Below are positions 54,029 to 62,035 of a stretch of DNA of 64,000 nucleotides, in pieces. This DNA comes from Ignavibacteria bacterium. Lineage in GTDB: Bacteria > Bacteroidota > Ignavibacteria > Tepidaquicellales > Tepidaquicellaceae. Numbering within the stretch: position 1 is the stretch's first letter; each line of letters opens with the position of its first letter. The notes below the pieces were generated by a model. It was not told the DNA's origin. It saw only the letters and a list, made by a program, of their open reading frames with translations, and did not search any database. Where the stretch lies: positions 1-64,000 of the forward strand of contig JBAZNU010000010.1 of NCBI GenBank assembly GCA_041649015.1. The letters run 5' to 3'. Position numbers and translations under genes: made by a program.

Positions 54029-54877
54029 ATGCCCAATGACAAAATAAACGATAGACTTAAGAAAATTAAGCTTATCGTATCAGATGTTGACGGATCGATA
54101 GCAGACAGCCAGAATGAGTTAGGTGAAGAAACAAAAGACCTTGTAAAAAAACTTGCGGCAAAAGACGTTAAAATCACATTCGCAACCCAAAGAATTCACT
54201 CATCGGTAACCGGTTTTGCTGAAGAACTTGGTATTGACATACCTATAATTTCAATAAACGGGGCACTCATAAAAGACATTAAAGGCAATATACTTTCCAA
54301 ATCTATTGTAGATCCAAAAATTGTTAAAAAGGCAATGGATTTTGCCGAAAAGTATTTTGTTAGAATAGCTCTGGTACATGAGGATGAGATTGTCTTTACT
54401 GAAAGCAATTCAGTACTTCGAGACTTTATGTACAGGCTCGGTGCAGATTACAGGCTTGTAGATTCATACGATAAATACACCGACAACATTCTTGAGATAA
54501 TAATGATGGGAAATGAAAAAAGTGTTGTACGGTATATACAGAAGAAAATAAATTTTCCATGGAAGTTGTTTCACACTGCAAAATATTTCCGTTCGAGTTC
54601 AAAACTTGGAGTTTATCATCTTGAAGTCAGAAAATCCGGGACATCGAAGAAAACGGGAATTCACAAGCTTGTTAAACATCTTGGTTATCATAAGAACCAG
54701 GTTGCTGTGATAGGGGACTGGTTCAACGACCGGGTTCTATTCGAATACGGCGGATTCAACGTTGCACTTCAGAATGCAGTTGCAGAATTGAAGTTGATGG
54801 CTGATTATGTAACCGAGAAAACGAATGATGAAGACGGGGTAGCTGAGTTTCTTAAAATGGTTTACGATTCAAAATAA
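54029..54877 (+). CDS. HAD-IIB (Cof-type) phosphatase
   Basis: 282 residues. The nucleophile motif is SDVDGS with Asp19 and acid-base Asp21. A second conserved site is GDWFNDRVLFEYGG, where the metal-binding aspartates sit, and a cap domain lies between (about 85-195). Such enzymes dephosphorylate sugar phosphates or flavin precursors; the substrate is not predictable. The tail ADYVTEKTNDEDGVAEFL is typical of Cof proteins. FtcD follows after 17 bases and is probably co-transcribed. Confidence 0.88.
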   Translation: MPNDKINDRLKKIKLIVSDVDGSIADSQNELGEETKDLVKKLAAKDVKITFATQRIHSSVTGFAEELGIDIPIISINGALIKDIKGNILSKSIVDPKIVKKAMDFAEKYFVRIALVHEDEIVFTESNSVLRDFMYRLGADYRLVDSYDKYTDNILEIIMMGNEKSVVRYIQKKINFPWKLFHTAKYFRSSSKLGVYHLEVRKSGTSKKTGIHKLVKHLGYHKNQVAVIGDWFNDRVLFEYGGFNVALQNAVAELKLMADYVTEKTNDEDGVAEFLKMVYDSK

Positions 54878-54894
54878 ATATAATTATATTTTAA

Positions 54895-56514
54895 ATGAGA
54901 AAGATTGTAGAATGCGTTCCGAATATCTCAGAAGGGCGCAATCAAAGCATTATAGATGCTTGTGCAGAATCTGTACGCAAGGTAAAAGGAGTTAAACTTC
55001 TTGATGTTGACCCGGGAAAATCGACAAACAGAACAGTGTTCACTTTTGTAGGTGACCCCGAATCTGTTGTAGAAGCTGCTTTTCAATTCGCTAAGACAGC
55101 GTTTGAACTGATTGATATGACGCAGCATTTCGGTGAGCATCCGAGAATGGGAGCAGTTGATGTATGTCCATTCGTTCCTGTGGCAAACGTCAGCATAGAG
55201 GAATGTATAGATTGCTCAAAGAAATACGGCGAACGAGTAGGGAAAGAACTTGGTATTCCTGTGTATCTATACGAAGAAGCTTCTTCAAACCCTGCACGCA
55301 AGATGCTGAAGCAGATTCGTTCAGGTGAATATGAAGGTATTAAAGATAAAATCTATAAACCCGAATGGAAACCGGATTTCGGTCCGCAGGAGTTTATTCC
55401 TAAATCCGGTGCAACAGTAACCGGTGTAAGATTCTTCCTGATAGCTTATAACGTAAATATTCTTGGTACAAAAGAGCAGGCACACAGGATAGCGCTTAAC
55501 ATACGCGAACAGGGCAGGAGTGATAATGAACCGGGAAGATTGAGTGCCGTTAAAGCGATAGGCTGGTACGTGAACGAATACAACATGGCACAGGTTTCTA
55601 TGAATCTTGACAACTTTAAAATTACTCCCCCGCATGTTGCTTTTGAAGAATGCGTAAAGGATGCAAAAGAACTTAACATCGCCGCAGCAGGAAGCGAGCT
55701 TGTTGGTTTAATACCTCTTGAAGCAATGCTTATGGCTGCTGAGTATTACATAGAAAGGGAAAATCTTTTTATTCTTGATGAAAAACAGAAAATTAGACTT
55801 GTTATTGAACGGATGGGACTTTCTTCAATTTCACAGTTTATTCCTGAAAAGAGAATTATAGAATACATGCTTGATGAAGAAGTTAATGAACCTCTCGCAA
55901 ACATGACAGTCCGAGACTTTACTGAGCTTGTTGGTGCAAGAACCTCGGCTCCGGGCGGAGGAAGTGTCTCAGCACTTGCGGCATCGCTCGGTGCAGGTCT
56001 TGGTGCAATGATGGGATGGATGAGTTACGGCAGCAAGAAGTTTGAGCATATCGATTCAAAGATGAGGAAATTTATACCGCCTTTGCATTTTGCAATGAAG
56101 CAGTTGATATTAATGATTGACGCTGATACGAACGCATTTAATGATTACATGAATGCGATGAGATTGCCTAAAAACACCGAGGAAGAGAAAAGAGCGAGGA
56201 ATCAAATGATGCAGGATGGACTTAAGAAAGCTGTAGAAGTACCTTTAAAAGTGATGAGAACTGCGGACGGGTGCTGGGATTCCATGAAAGAAATGGCTAA
56301 GTATGGAAATCTTTCTTCTGCTTCAGACCTTGAGGTTGGAGCGAAGTGTCTCGAAACCGGAATATGGGGTGCCTTCAAAAACGTAAAAATAAATTTACCC
56401 CAGATTCAGGATGAGGATTATAAATCAGAAGTATTGAATGAGGGAAATGAAATTCTCGATAGAGCAGTAAAAAATCTGAAACAGGTTGAAAGGCTGCTTG
56501 AAAAGAGAGTCTGA
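54895..56514 (+). CDS. ftcD: glutamate formimidoyltransferase / formimidotetrahydrofolate cyclodeaminase fusion
   Basis: 539 residues joining two enzymes of histidine degradation. Residues 1-300 are the formimidoyltransferase (VECVPNISEGRNQSIID, AFELIDMTQHFGEHPRMGAVDVCPF, GVRFFLIAYNVN). Residues about 335-539 are the cyclodeaminase (SAPGGGSVSALAASLGAGLGAMM). Together they move the formimino group from glutamate to tetrahydrofolate and release ammonia to form methenyl-THF. The same fusion exists in animals; many bacteria have separate genes. No hut genes are nearby. Confidence 0.95.
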   Translation: MRKIVECVPNISEGRNQSIIDACAESVRKVKGVKLLDVDPGKSTNRTVFTFVGDPESVVEAAFQFAKTAFELIDMTQHFGEHPRMGAVDVCPFVPVANVSIEECIDCSKKYGERVGKELGIPVYLYEEASSNPARKMLKQIRSGEYEGIKDKIYKPEWKPDFGPQEFIPKSGATVTGVRFFLIAYNVNILGTKEQAHRIALNIREQGRSDNEPGRLSAVKAIGWYVNEYNMAQVSMNLDNFKITPPHVAFEECVKDAKELNIAAAGSELVGLIPLEAMLMAAEYYIERENLFILDEKQKIRLVIERMGLSSISQFIPEKRIIEYMLDEEVNEPLANMTVRDFTELVGARTSAPGGGSVSALAASLGAGLGAMMGWMSYGSKKFEHIDSKMRKFIPPLHFAMKQLILMIDADTNAFNDYMNAMRLPKNTEEEKRARNQMMQDGLKKAVEVPLKVMRTADGCWDSMKEMAKYGNLSSASDLEVGAKCLETGIWGAFKNVKINLPQIQDEDYKSEVLNEGNEILDRAVKNLKQVERLLEKRV

Positions 56515-56520
56515 TTCCAG

Positions 56521-57159
56521 TTAAGCATTAGTAAAAAATTCTTTTCCGTCGAGACTGTGATGTCTAATCACTCCAGCCCGGACTAAATTTACGAGTGTTC
56601 TTCCCGCTCGTCTTTCGGAAATATTTGCTAATTTCTTAAATTCCTTAACCGAAATTTTGTCATATTCTTCCAGATACTTTAAAAGTATCTTTTCTGCATC
56701 ACCAAGATTAATCACAAGCGGAGAATTGTCGAAATTTGAGAATTTTAGTATGCTTGCTGTTTCTTTTGATGCGATTATAGATTTGTCCTTATACCTGATA
56801 TAAACCCTTGCAGATTTCTTATCATTTTCATCAATGAGTTTATGCGGCTTTTTGTTGCTCTCGGGTATTATAATCACAACTACATCTTTCGACTTAACTG
56901 GTACTATTTCAGTAGAATATTTTATTTCGGGTTCACAGTAAAACCTTGCAGCAGTTTCAATAAGGTCAAGTTCAGATTTTTCGCTTTCCACTCCGGATAT
57001 GGATTTATCATCATCTACTCCAAAAAGAATATATCCGCCCTTGGTATTCGCAAAAGCAATCATTTCTTTTGCAATTTTCCGTGAGGTTGAAAATTTTCTT
57101 TTAAATTCAACGGTCTCGCTTTCGCCGTCTTCAATGAGAGTAAATATATCCAGAACCAT
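56521..57159 (-). CDS. AlbA_2 (Schlafen-like) domain protein with winged helix
   Basis: 212 residues. The N-terminal AlbA_2 domain (about 1-125) shows ESETVEFKRKFSTSRKIAKEMIAFANTKGGYILFGVDDD and a later YRYKDKS-like strand (YIRYKDKSI). The C-terminal part (about 150-212) looks like a winged helix, with KISVKEFKKLANISERRAGRTLVNLVRAGVI. Many such proteins are thought to be DNA-binding regulators, and some belong to defence loci. Here it is the last gene of the pgsA-HU-ruvX operon, so a house-keeping or regulatory role is more likely. Confidence 0.82.
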   Translation of the reverse strand: MVLDIFTLIEDGESETVEFKRKFSTSRKIAKEMIAFANTKGGYILFGVDDDKSISGVESEKSELDLIETAARFYCEPEIKYSTEIVPVKSKDVVVIIIPESNKKPHKLIDENDKKSARVYIRYKDKSIIASKETASILKFSNFDNSPLVINLGDAEKILLKYLEEYDKISVKEFKKLANISERRAGRTLVNLVRAGVIRHHSLDGKEFFTNA

Positions 57160-57171
57160 GTTGTGTGAGGT

Positions 57172-57603
57172 TTAAGAGACAGAATCGATATAATCCTGAA
57201 GAATTATTTGTGCCGATATAGAATCAACGAGACCTTTATTCTGTCTTTTCTTCTTGCTTAATCCTGAACTTTCGAGGTTGTATGAGGCAAGACTGCTTGT
57301 AAGCCTTTCATCGAAAAAAATAAGTTCAGCATCGAGAGAGTTTTTACTGAGCAAAGATGAAAGTTTTTCTCTGAAAGATTCTACATCTTCAGTTGAATGC
57401 GTTTTTTCTGAGTTAAATCTCAGCGGATAACCAATAACAATCTTTGAAATGCTTTCTTTCCTTATTAATTCCAGGAGCTTATCAAAAAATTTATTATCAT
57501 TTAATAAATGATCACGCTGGAATGCGTATTTCTTCGAATTATCGCTAACAGAAATACCAACTCGCTTCAAACCGTAATCGATACCCAGGTACTTTGTTTC
57601 CAA
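57172..57603 (-). CDS. ruvX: RuvX/YqgF putative Holliday-junction resolvase
   Basis: 143 residues with an RNase H-like fold. Catalytic-type acidic motifs are visible in LGIDYGLKRVGIS at the N-terminus, in FFDERLTS and near the end in KGLVDSISAQIILQDYI. The family is linked to 16S rRNA pre-processing and to junction resolution. It lies 8 bases after the HU-like gene in the same operon. Confidence 0.93.
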   Translation of the reverse strand: METKYLGIDYGLKRVGISVSDNSKKYAFQRDHLLNDNKFFDKLLELIRKESISKIVIGYPLRFNSEKTHSTEDVESFREKLSSLLSKNSLDAELIFFDERLTSSLASYNLESSGLSKKKRQNKGLVDSISAQIILQDYIDSVS

Positions 57604-57611
57604 TTATGCAG

Positions 57612-57980
57612 CTATTCGCTTTTATCCGTTTCGTAAGGTTCTTTTAAAAAATTCTTTATCAACCGTCCCGGTCTGAAAAGAATTTTTCTTCTTCCCGGTA
57701 CGTAAACAAACTCGCCGGTAATCAGATTTCTTGCTTTTGGTTTCGGCTTTGTACTTTTAACCTCAAAAATTCCGAAATCTCTTATCTCAAGCCTTACGAA
57801 TGGCTTGGCTTCGGTTATAAGTTCTCTTAATGACTCTATTAGAGTGTCCACGATTAACTTCTTAGTTATTTTTTTCCCAAGAAGTTTATCTTCAAGTTTG
57901 CGTTCAATATCTTTACGCGTTTTTGTTGGTACCCTTTCTTTCTTTTTTCTCAAAGGTTTAGAGTTTCCGTTTGTCTCCAT
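57612..57980 (-). CDS. HU/IHF-like DNA-binding protein with basic N-terminal extension
   Basis: 122 residues. The first 30 are very basic (KPLRKKKERVPTKTRKDIERK) and precede an HU-type domain: TKKLIVDTLIESLRELITEAKPFVRLEIRDFGIFEVKS, then a DNA-binding arm region and the conserved RNLITGEFVYVPGRRKILFRPG. HU proteins bend DNA and organise the nucleoid. Its ATG shares one base with the pgsA stop (TAATG), so it is translationally coupled. The extension is unusual in length compared with the ~90-residue family. Confidence 0.85.
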   Translation of the reverse strand: METNGNSKPLRKKKERVPTKTRKDIERKLEDKLLGKKITKKLIVDTLIESLRELITEAKPFVRLEIRDFGIFEVKSTKPKPKARNLITGEFVYVPGRRKILFRPGRLIKNFLKEPYETDKSE

Positions 57981-58558
57981 TACGCATCTCCTATTATTTT
58001 GTAAAATCTTCTAAAATAAAGATATAAAGAATAAATTATTAAAAATACAGATATATAGTAAAGATAACTGATTGCTTTTTTTAAAAGTTCAAAATTTTCA
58101 TAGTTAAAAACTGCTAATAACACTATAATTCCGATGCTGAACACAGCAAGTTTTCCAGGATAATTTGACATCAACACAATCTTGCTTTTTGATTTTAGAT
58201 AGAGCCCAAAAACAAGTATCAGAACATCTCTTGCAACAACTACAATAAAGAACCATGTTTCAAGCCTTCCCTGAAAGAAAAGAATAATTGCTATGCTTAC
58301 CACTGCTATCTTATCAGCAAGCGGGTCGATTATTTTACCAAGTTCAGAAACTTGATTTAATTTTCGTGCAAGGTATCCGTCTAAAAGGTCGGATATGTAC
58401 ATTGCAATTAATAAAGCTGCAATTATGTTTGTGTTATTGTGATTCTGGTTAATAAGAAAATAAATTACGGGAATTACAAGAATTATCCGCAATAAAGATA
58501 TTTGATTTGATATGTAAAAAAACTCTTTATTCAATACATTAATTATATGTTTAAACAA
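57980..58558 (-). CDS. pgsA: CDP-diacylglycerol-glycerol-3-phosphate 3-phosphatidyltransferase
   Basis: A 192-residue integral membrane CDP-alcohol phosphatidyltransferase with about five helices. The catalytic signature DGxxARx8Gx3Dx3D is visible in DLLDGYLARKLNQVSELGKI and the following IDPLADK. It commits CDP-diacylglycerol to phosphatidylglycerol synthesis. It is the first gene of the operon pgsA-HU-ruvX-AlbA_2. A different alcohol acceptor is possible but less likely. Confidence 0.85.
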   Translation of the reverse strand: MFKHIINVLNKEFFYISNQISLLRIILVIPVIYFLINQNHNNTNIIAALLIAMYISDLLDGYLARKLNQVSELGKIIDPLADKIAVVSIAIILFFQGRLETWFFIVVVARDVLILVFGLYLKSKSKIVLMSNYPGKLAVFSIGIIVLLAVFNYENFELLKKAISYLYYISVFLIIYSLYLYFRRFYKIIGDA

Positions 58559-58645
58559 TCCAATTGTTAAAGTAATAAATTTTAAATTTAATTAAACTAT
58601 ATTACTTTATTAAAAAACAATTTAATTTGAATCAATAAAACTGAT

Positions 58646-59785
58646 ATGAACGTTTATCTTGATAATGCAGCTTCAACTAAAACTGATGAGAGGGTGCTGG
58701 AAGCTATGCTGCCTTACTTGAAAGAACATTATGGGAATCCTTCTTCGACTCATCGGCAAGGGAAATTACTAAAAGTTTTAATCGAAGAATCAAGAGAAGC
58801 TATTGCAGATTTCTTTGGCACCAAACCTAAAGAAATATTTTTTACAAGCGGCGGTACGGAATCGAATAATTTTGCGATTAAAGGACTTGCATTCATAAAC
58901 GGAAAAGGTAGTCATTACATTACATCGTCAACAGAACATCCCGCAGTTCTTGACACTTTCACATATCTGCGGAAATTTGGTTATGATACAGAAATAATAA
59001 AACCAAACTCTGAAGGATTAATAACGAGAGAAATCCTCGAACCGCATTTAAAAGAGAACACAAAACTCGTTTCTGTCATGCACGCCAACAATGAAACGGG
59101 TACAGTAAATGATATAAGGTCTATATCCGAATTGTGTAAAAGTTTTGGAGCCGCTTTTCACAGCGACACTGTACAAAGTGTGGGTAAAACTTCAGTTAAG
59201 CCAAAAGAACTTGGGATTGATTTTCTAACTGTTTCAGCGCATAAAATTTACGGACCAAAAGGAGTAGGGATTCTGTTTGTTGATGAGAGCCTGAAGATTG
59301 ATAAATATTTTCATGGAGGCGGGCAGGAAAGGAACATGCGCGGGGGTACTGAAAACGCTGCCGGTATAGCTGGGCTTAAAAAGGCAATTGAAATACTAAA
59401 AGAATCGATGCAGGGGGATATAATTCATTACGGAAATTTGAAGAATTTATTCCTGAAAGAACTTGATAATAATTTCAAAGATAAATACAGGATAAACGGA
59501 AGCAGGGAAAATACACTTAATAATATTGTTAATGTTTCATTCTTGCCGGATAAGATTAACGTACCATCGGGAATGCTGACAATTATGCTCGACTTGAAGG
59601 AAGTCTCTGTCTCGGGTGGTTCTGCATGTTCGTCGGGTTCGGTGAAACCTTCGAATGTGCTGCTTGATCTCGGTGTTGACGAAAGAACTGCCCTCTCATC
59701 TATAAGGGTTTCTTTCGGAAGGTTTAACACTGAAAAAGATGTTCAGACTCTTGTAAAGGCTTTGAAGGAGATACTTATAAAATAA
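58646..59785 (+). CDS. cysteine desulfurase (NifS/IscS type)
   Basis: 379 residues, PLP-dependent. It removes sulfur from cysteine for Fe-S clusters and tRNA thiolation. The Schiff-base lysine is Lys200 in SAHKIYGPKG, and the persulfide-carrying cysteine is Cys328 in GGSACSSGSVKPS. The start MNVYLDNAASTKTDERVLEAM is typical. The gene is alone and converges with pssA, three bases apart. No IscU or SufU is adjacent. Confidence 0.94.
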   Translation: MNVYLDNAASTKTDERVLEAMLPYLKEHYGNPSSTHRQGKLLKVLIEESREAIADFFGTKPKEIFFTSGGTESNNFAIKGLAFINGKGSHYITSSTEHPAVLDTFTYLRKFGYDTEIIKPNSEGLITREILEPHLKENTKLVSVMHANNETGTVNDIRSISELCKSFGAAFHSDTVQSVGKTSVKPKELGIDFLTVSAHKIYGPKGVGILFVDESLKIDKYFHGGGQERNMRGGTENAAGIAGLKKAIEILKESMQGDIIHYGNLKNLFLKELDNNFKDKYRINGSRENTLNNIVNVSFLPDKINVPSGMLTIMLDLKEVSVSGGSACSSGSVKPSNVLLDLGVDERTALSSIRVSFGRFNTEKDVQTLVKALKEILIK

Positions 59786-59788
59786 GTA

Positions 59789-60514
59789 TTAGTTTTTTTG
59801 TGATAGATGTTTTTTCTTCTTGGAAGGAAAAATTGTCATTATTATTCCAATCAGCACATAAAGCAGACCTATAGGAAAAATCGCAACTCCTTTTGTTAAA
59901 ATTATAATCATAATACCTGCAAATAAGAAAATGAACTGTAGCGGATTTGATTTAATTGCTTTCAAACTAAATGAGGAAGGCATTGCAGGAAACCTAAAAT
60001 TACTTACCATTAAAAGCGAAACGGCAATGGTCAGTACGAAAATAAACACTTCACTGAATTCCTTAGTGAATATTTTATTATGGAAATAAATTACATAAGA
60101 ACAAAGAATCAATGCTGACATCGGAGTTGGAATACCATAAAATACATCTTTGCTGTAACCTGTTAGGCTGATGTTAAACTTTGCAAGCCTGATAGCAGAA
60201 AAAGCAAGAACCAACGATGCAACGAGTATTCCCGAAGCATTATAATCTATAAAGAAGAACTGGTAAAGCAAAAACGCTGGCGCAAACCCAAAAGAAACTA
60301 TATCAGAAAGCGAATCAAGTTCCACACCGAAATCAGAAGCAGAATCGAGAATTCTTGCAACGAGTCCGTCAAACACATCAAACACGGCAGCATACAATAT
60401 AAAAAGTACGGCAGTCTCAAATTCTTTATTTGAAGAGTTTATTACAGAAGCAAAACCGCAGAATGCATTAAGAATCGTAAACAGACTCGGTATAAATTTT
60501 TTTGATATTATCAT
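59789..60514 (-). CDS. pssA: CDP-diacylglycerol-serine O-phosphatidyltransferase
   Basis: A 241-residue membrane enzyme with about seven helices that makes phosphatidylserine. The CDP-alcohol transferase signature is in DVFDGLVARILDSASDFGVE followed by LDSLSDIVSFGFAPA. It overlaps psd upstream by four bases (ATGA type), so synthesis and decarboxylation enzymes are made together for phosphatidylethanolamine. Confidence 0.94.
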   Translation of the reverse strand: MIISKKFIPSLFTILNAFCGFASVINSSNKEFETAVLFILYAAVFDVFDGLVARILDSASDFGVELDSLSDIVSFGFAPAFLLYQFFFIDYNASGILVASLVLAFSAIRLAKFNISLTGYSKDVFYGIPTPMSALILCSYVIYFHNKIFTKEFSEVFIFVLTIAVSLLMVSNFRFPAMPSSFSLKAIKSNPLQFIFLFAGIMIIILTKGVAIFPIGLLYVLIGIIMTIFPSKKKKHLSQKN

Positions 60515-61179
60515 TTAAGGTTTGCTAATATTGTACGACCTGCTGTAACTTTGTCTCCTATCTTTACCTTAATTTCTGTGTCAGCATTAAAAAGCAAGTC
60601 AACTCTTGAACCGAACTTTATCATTCCGAATTTCGCTCCTGCTTTTACTCTGCTGTCAAGTTTCACGTCGCATACAATCCTTCTCGCAACAAAACCTGCA
60701 ATTTGTTTGAAGATAAGCTTTTTACCGTCATTTGCTTCAATCCCAAGTTCACTTCTTTCATTCTTTTCAGACGCTTTGTGGTTAAAGGCAACTAAATACT
60801 CGCCTTTTATATAATTGAAATATTTTAAAGTACCGCTTACGGGATAGCAGTTGACGTGTACATTTAGAGGTGATAGAAAAATGCTTAGCTGCTTTAAATT
60901 TATATCGCCAAAGAATTCCTTATAATTGTTGTTTATATTTTCAATTAGAACAACCTTGCCGTCAGCGGGTGATAAAACAGATGAAACATCTAAATTTGAC
61001 GGAAGTTCTCTTGCGGGGTCTCTAAAAAAGTAAAGAGTGAACAGCAGTAGCAGAAGTGAAACACTGAACAGAATTATCTTCGCGGCAGGATTGCTTATCC
61101 AGAATGCTATTATATCAACAGCAAGCGTTATGTAAACAACTTTCATCACAACATCTTTGCCGTAACTTGTAATTTTCAT
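60511..61179 (-). CDS. psd: phosphatidylserine decarboxylase, short (archaeal-type) form
   Basis: 222 residues with one or two N-terminal membrane helices (about 10-55). The pro-enzyme cuts itself at Gly190-Ser191 in KFGSRVD, giving a pyruvoyl group on the small subunit. VLSPADGKVV, LSPLNVHVNCYPVSG and NHKASEKNER are the other family motifs. It converts phosphatidylserine to phosphatidylethanolamine. The short form is usual in Bacteroidota-like genomes. It starts 7 bases after purC. Confidence 0.95.
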   Translation of the reverse strand: MKITSYGKDVVMKVVYITLAVDIIAFWISNPAAKIILFSVSLLLLLFTLYFFRDPARELPSNLDVSSVLSPADGKVVLIENINNNYKEFFGDINLKQLSIFLSPLNVHVNCYPVSGTLKYFNYIKGEYLVAFNHKASEKNERSELGIEANDGKKLIFKQIAGFVARRIVCDVKLDSRVKAGAKFGMIKFGSRVDLLFNADTEIKVKIGDKVTAGRTILANLK

Positions 61180-61186
61180 TTTACGG

Positions 61187-61894
61187 TTAACTCTTAATAC
61201 GGTTTAGTATTTCCTCGTAAGCATCCTCAACTTTACCGAGGTCAAACCTGAACCTATCCTTGTCAAGTTTTTCATTCGTTTCAACGTCCCAGAATCTGCA
61301 TGTGTCTGGAGAAATCTCGTCTGCAAGAATTATACTGTTATCTTTATCTCTTCCGAATTCAAGCTTAAAATCAACTACTCTTATATTTCTTTTCCTGAAA
61401 AAAGTAACAAGTAATTCGTTAATTATCAGCGTCAATGATTTAATGTATTCCATTTCCTTAACCGATGCAAGACCCATAGCATTTATATGATCGACCGTAA
61501 ACAAAGGGTCGCCGAGTATATCAGATTTAAGGTAATATTCCACAATCGGAGTCTGAAGAGATGTACCTTCCTTAAAACCAAATTTTTTCACAAGACTTCC
61601 GGCGGCAACGTTTCTGCACACAACTTCGACCTTTATAATCTCAACCTTCTTTACAATCATTTCATTTTCAGATATCTTTTCTACGAAATGCGTGGGTATT
61701 CCATTCTCGCCGAGATAGTTCATAAGTATAGTCGTAATTTCAGTATTTCTGATTCCCTTATTATGAATAACATCTTTCTTAAGCCCGTTAAAAGCAGTTG
61801 CATCATCCTTAAATTCCTGAATGACTACTTCGTTATTGCCGGCAATGGAATATATCCGTTTCGCCTTGCCTTCGTACAATAGAGTTTTTTCCAA
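61187..61894 (-). CDS. purC: SAICAR synthetase
   Basis: 235 residues; joins aspartate to CAIR in purine synthesis with ATP. It has the typical YEGKAKRIYSI start, FKDDATAFNGLKK and VVCRNVAAGSLVKKFGF, and the later VVDFKLEFGRDK and LADEISPDTCRFWD motifs. It lies between the rpsA terminator and psd, and is co-directional with psd-pssA, probably one operon. Confidence 0.96.
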   Translation of the reverse strand: MEKTLLYEGKAKRIYSIAGNNEVVIQEFKDDATAFNGLKKDVIHNKGIRNTEITTILMNYLGENGIPTHFVEKISENEMIVKKVEIIKVEVVCRNVAAGSLVKKFGFKEGTSLQTPIVEYYLKSDILGDPLFTVDHINAMGLASVKEMEYIKSLTLIINELLVTFFRKRNIRVVDFKLEFGRDKDNSIILADEISPDTCRFWDVETNEKLDKDRFRFDLGKVEDAYEEILNRIKS

Positions 61895-61983
61895 TTTCGT
61901 ATTGATTTAATTTATCATTTCATCAAATTAAGAATTTTAAACTTAAAATTCTATTCTTACAAAATACCTTCTATTCATAAAGA

Positions 61984-62012
61984 AACCCGTGCTTATAGTA
62001 TAAACACGGGTT
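61984..62012. terminator. terminator after rpsA
   Basis: AACCCGTG (61984-61991) pairs with CACGGGTT (62005-62012) across a 13-base loop. It lies 24 bases after the rpsA stop and before purC on the - strand. The T run is cleaner on the + strand, so the exact direction is less certain. Confidence 0.8.
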
Positions 62013-62035
62013 CTTTTTTCAATTTACAATTTATT

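Noticed and set aside
56521..57159. Defence gene (AlbA_2/Schlafen-like)
   Set aside because: The family occurs in some defence loci, but here it sits in a housekeeping operon with pgsA and ruvX and has no defence neighbours.
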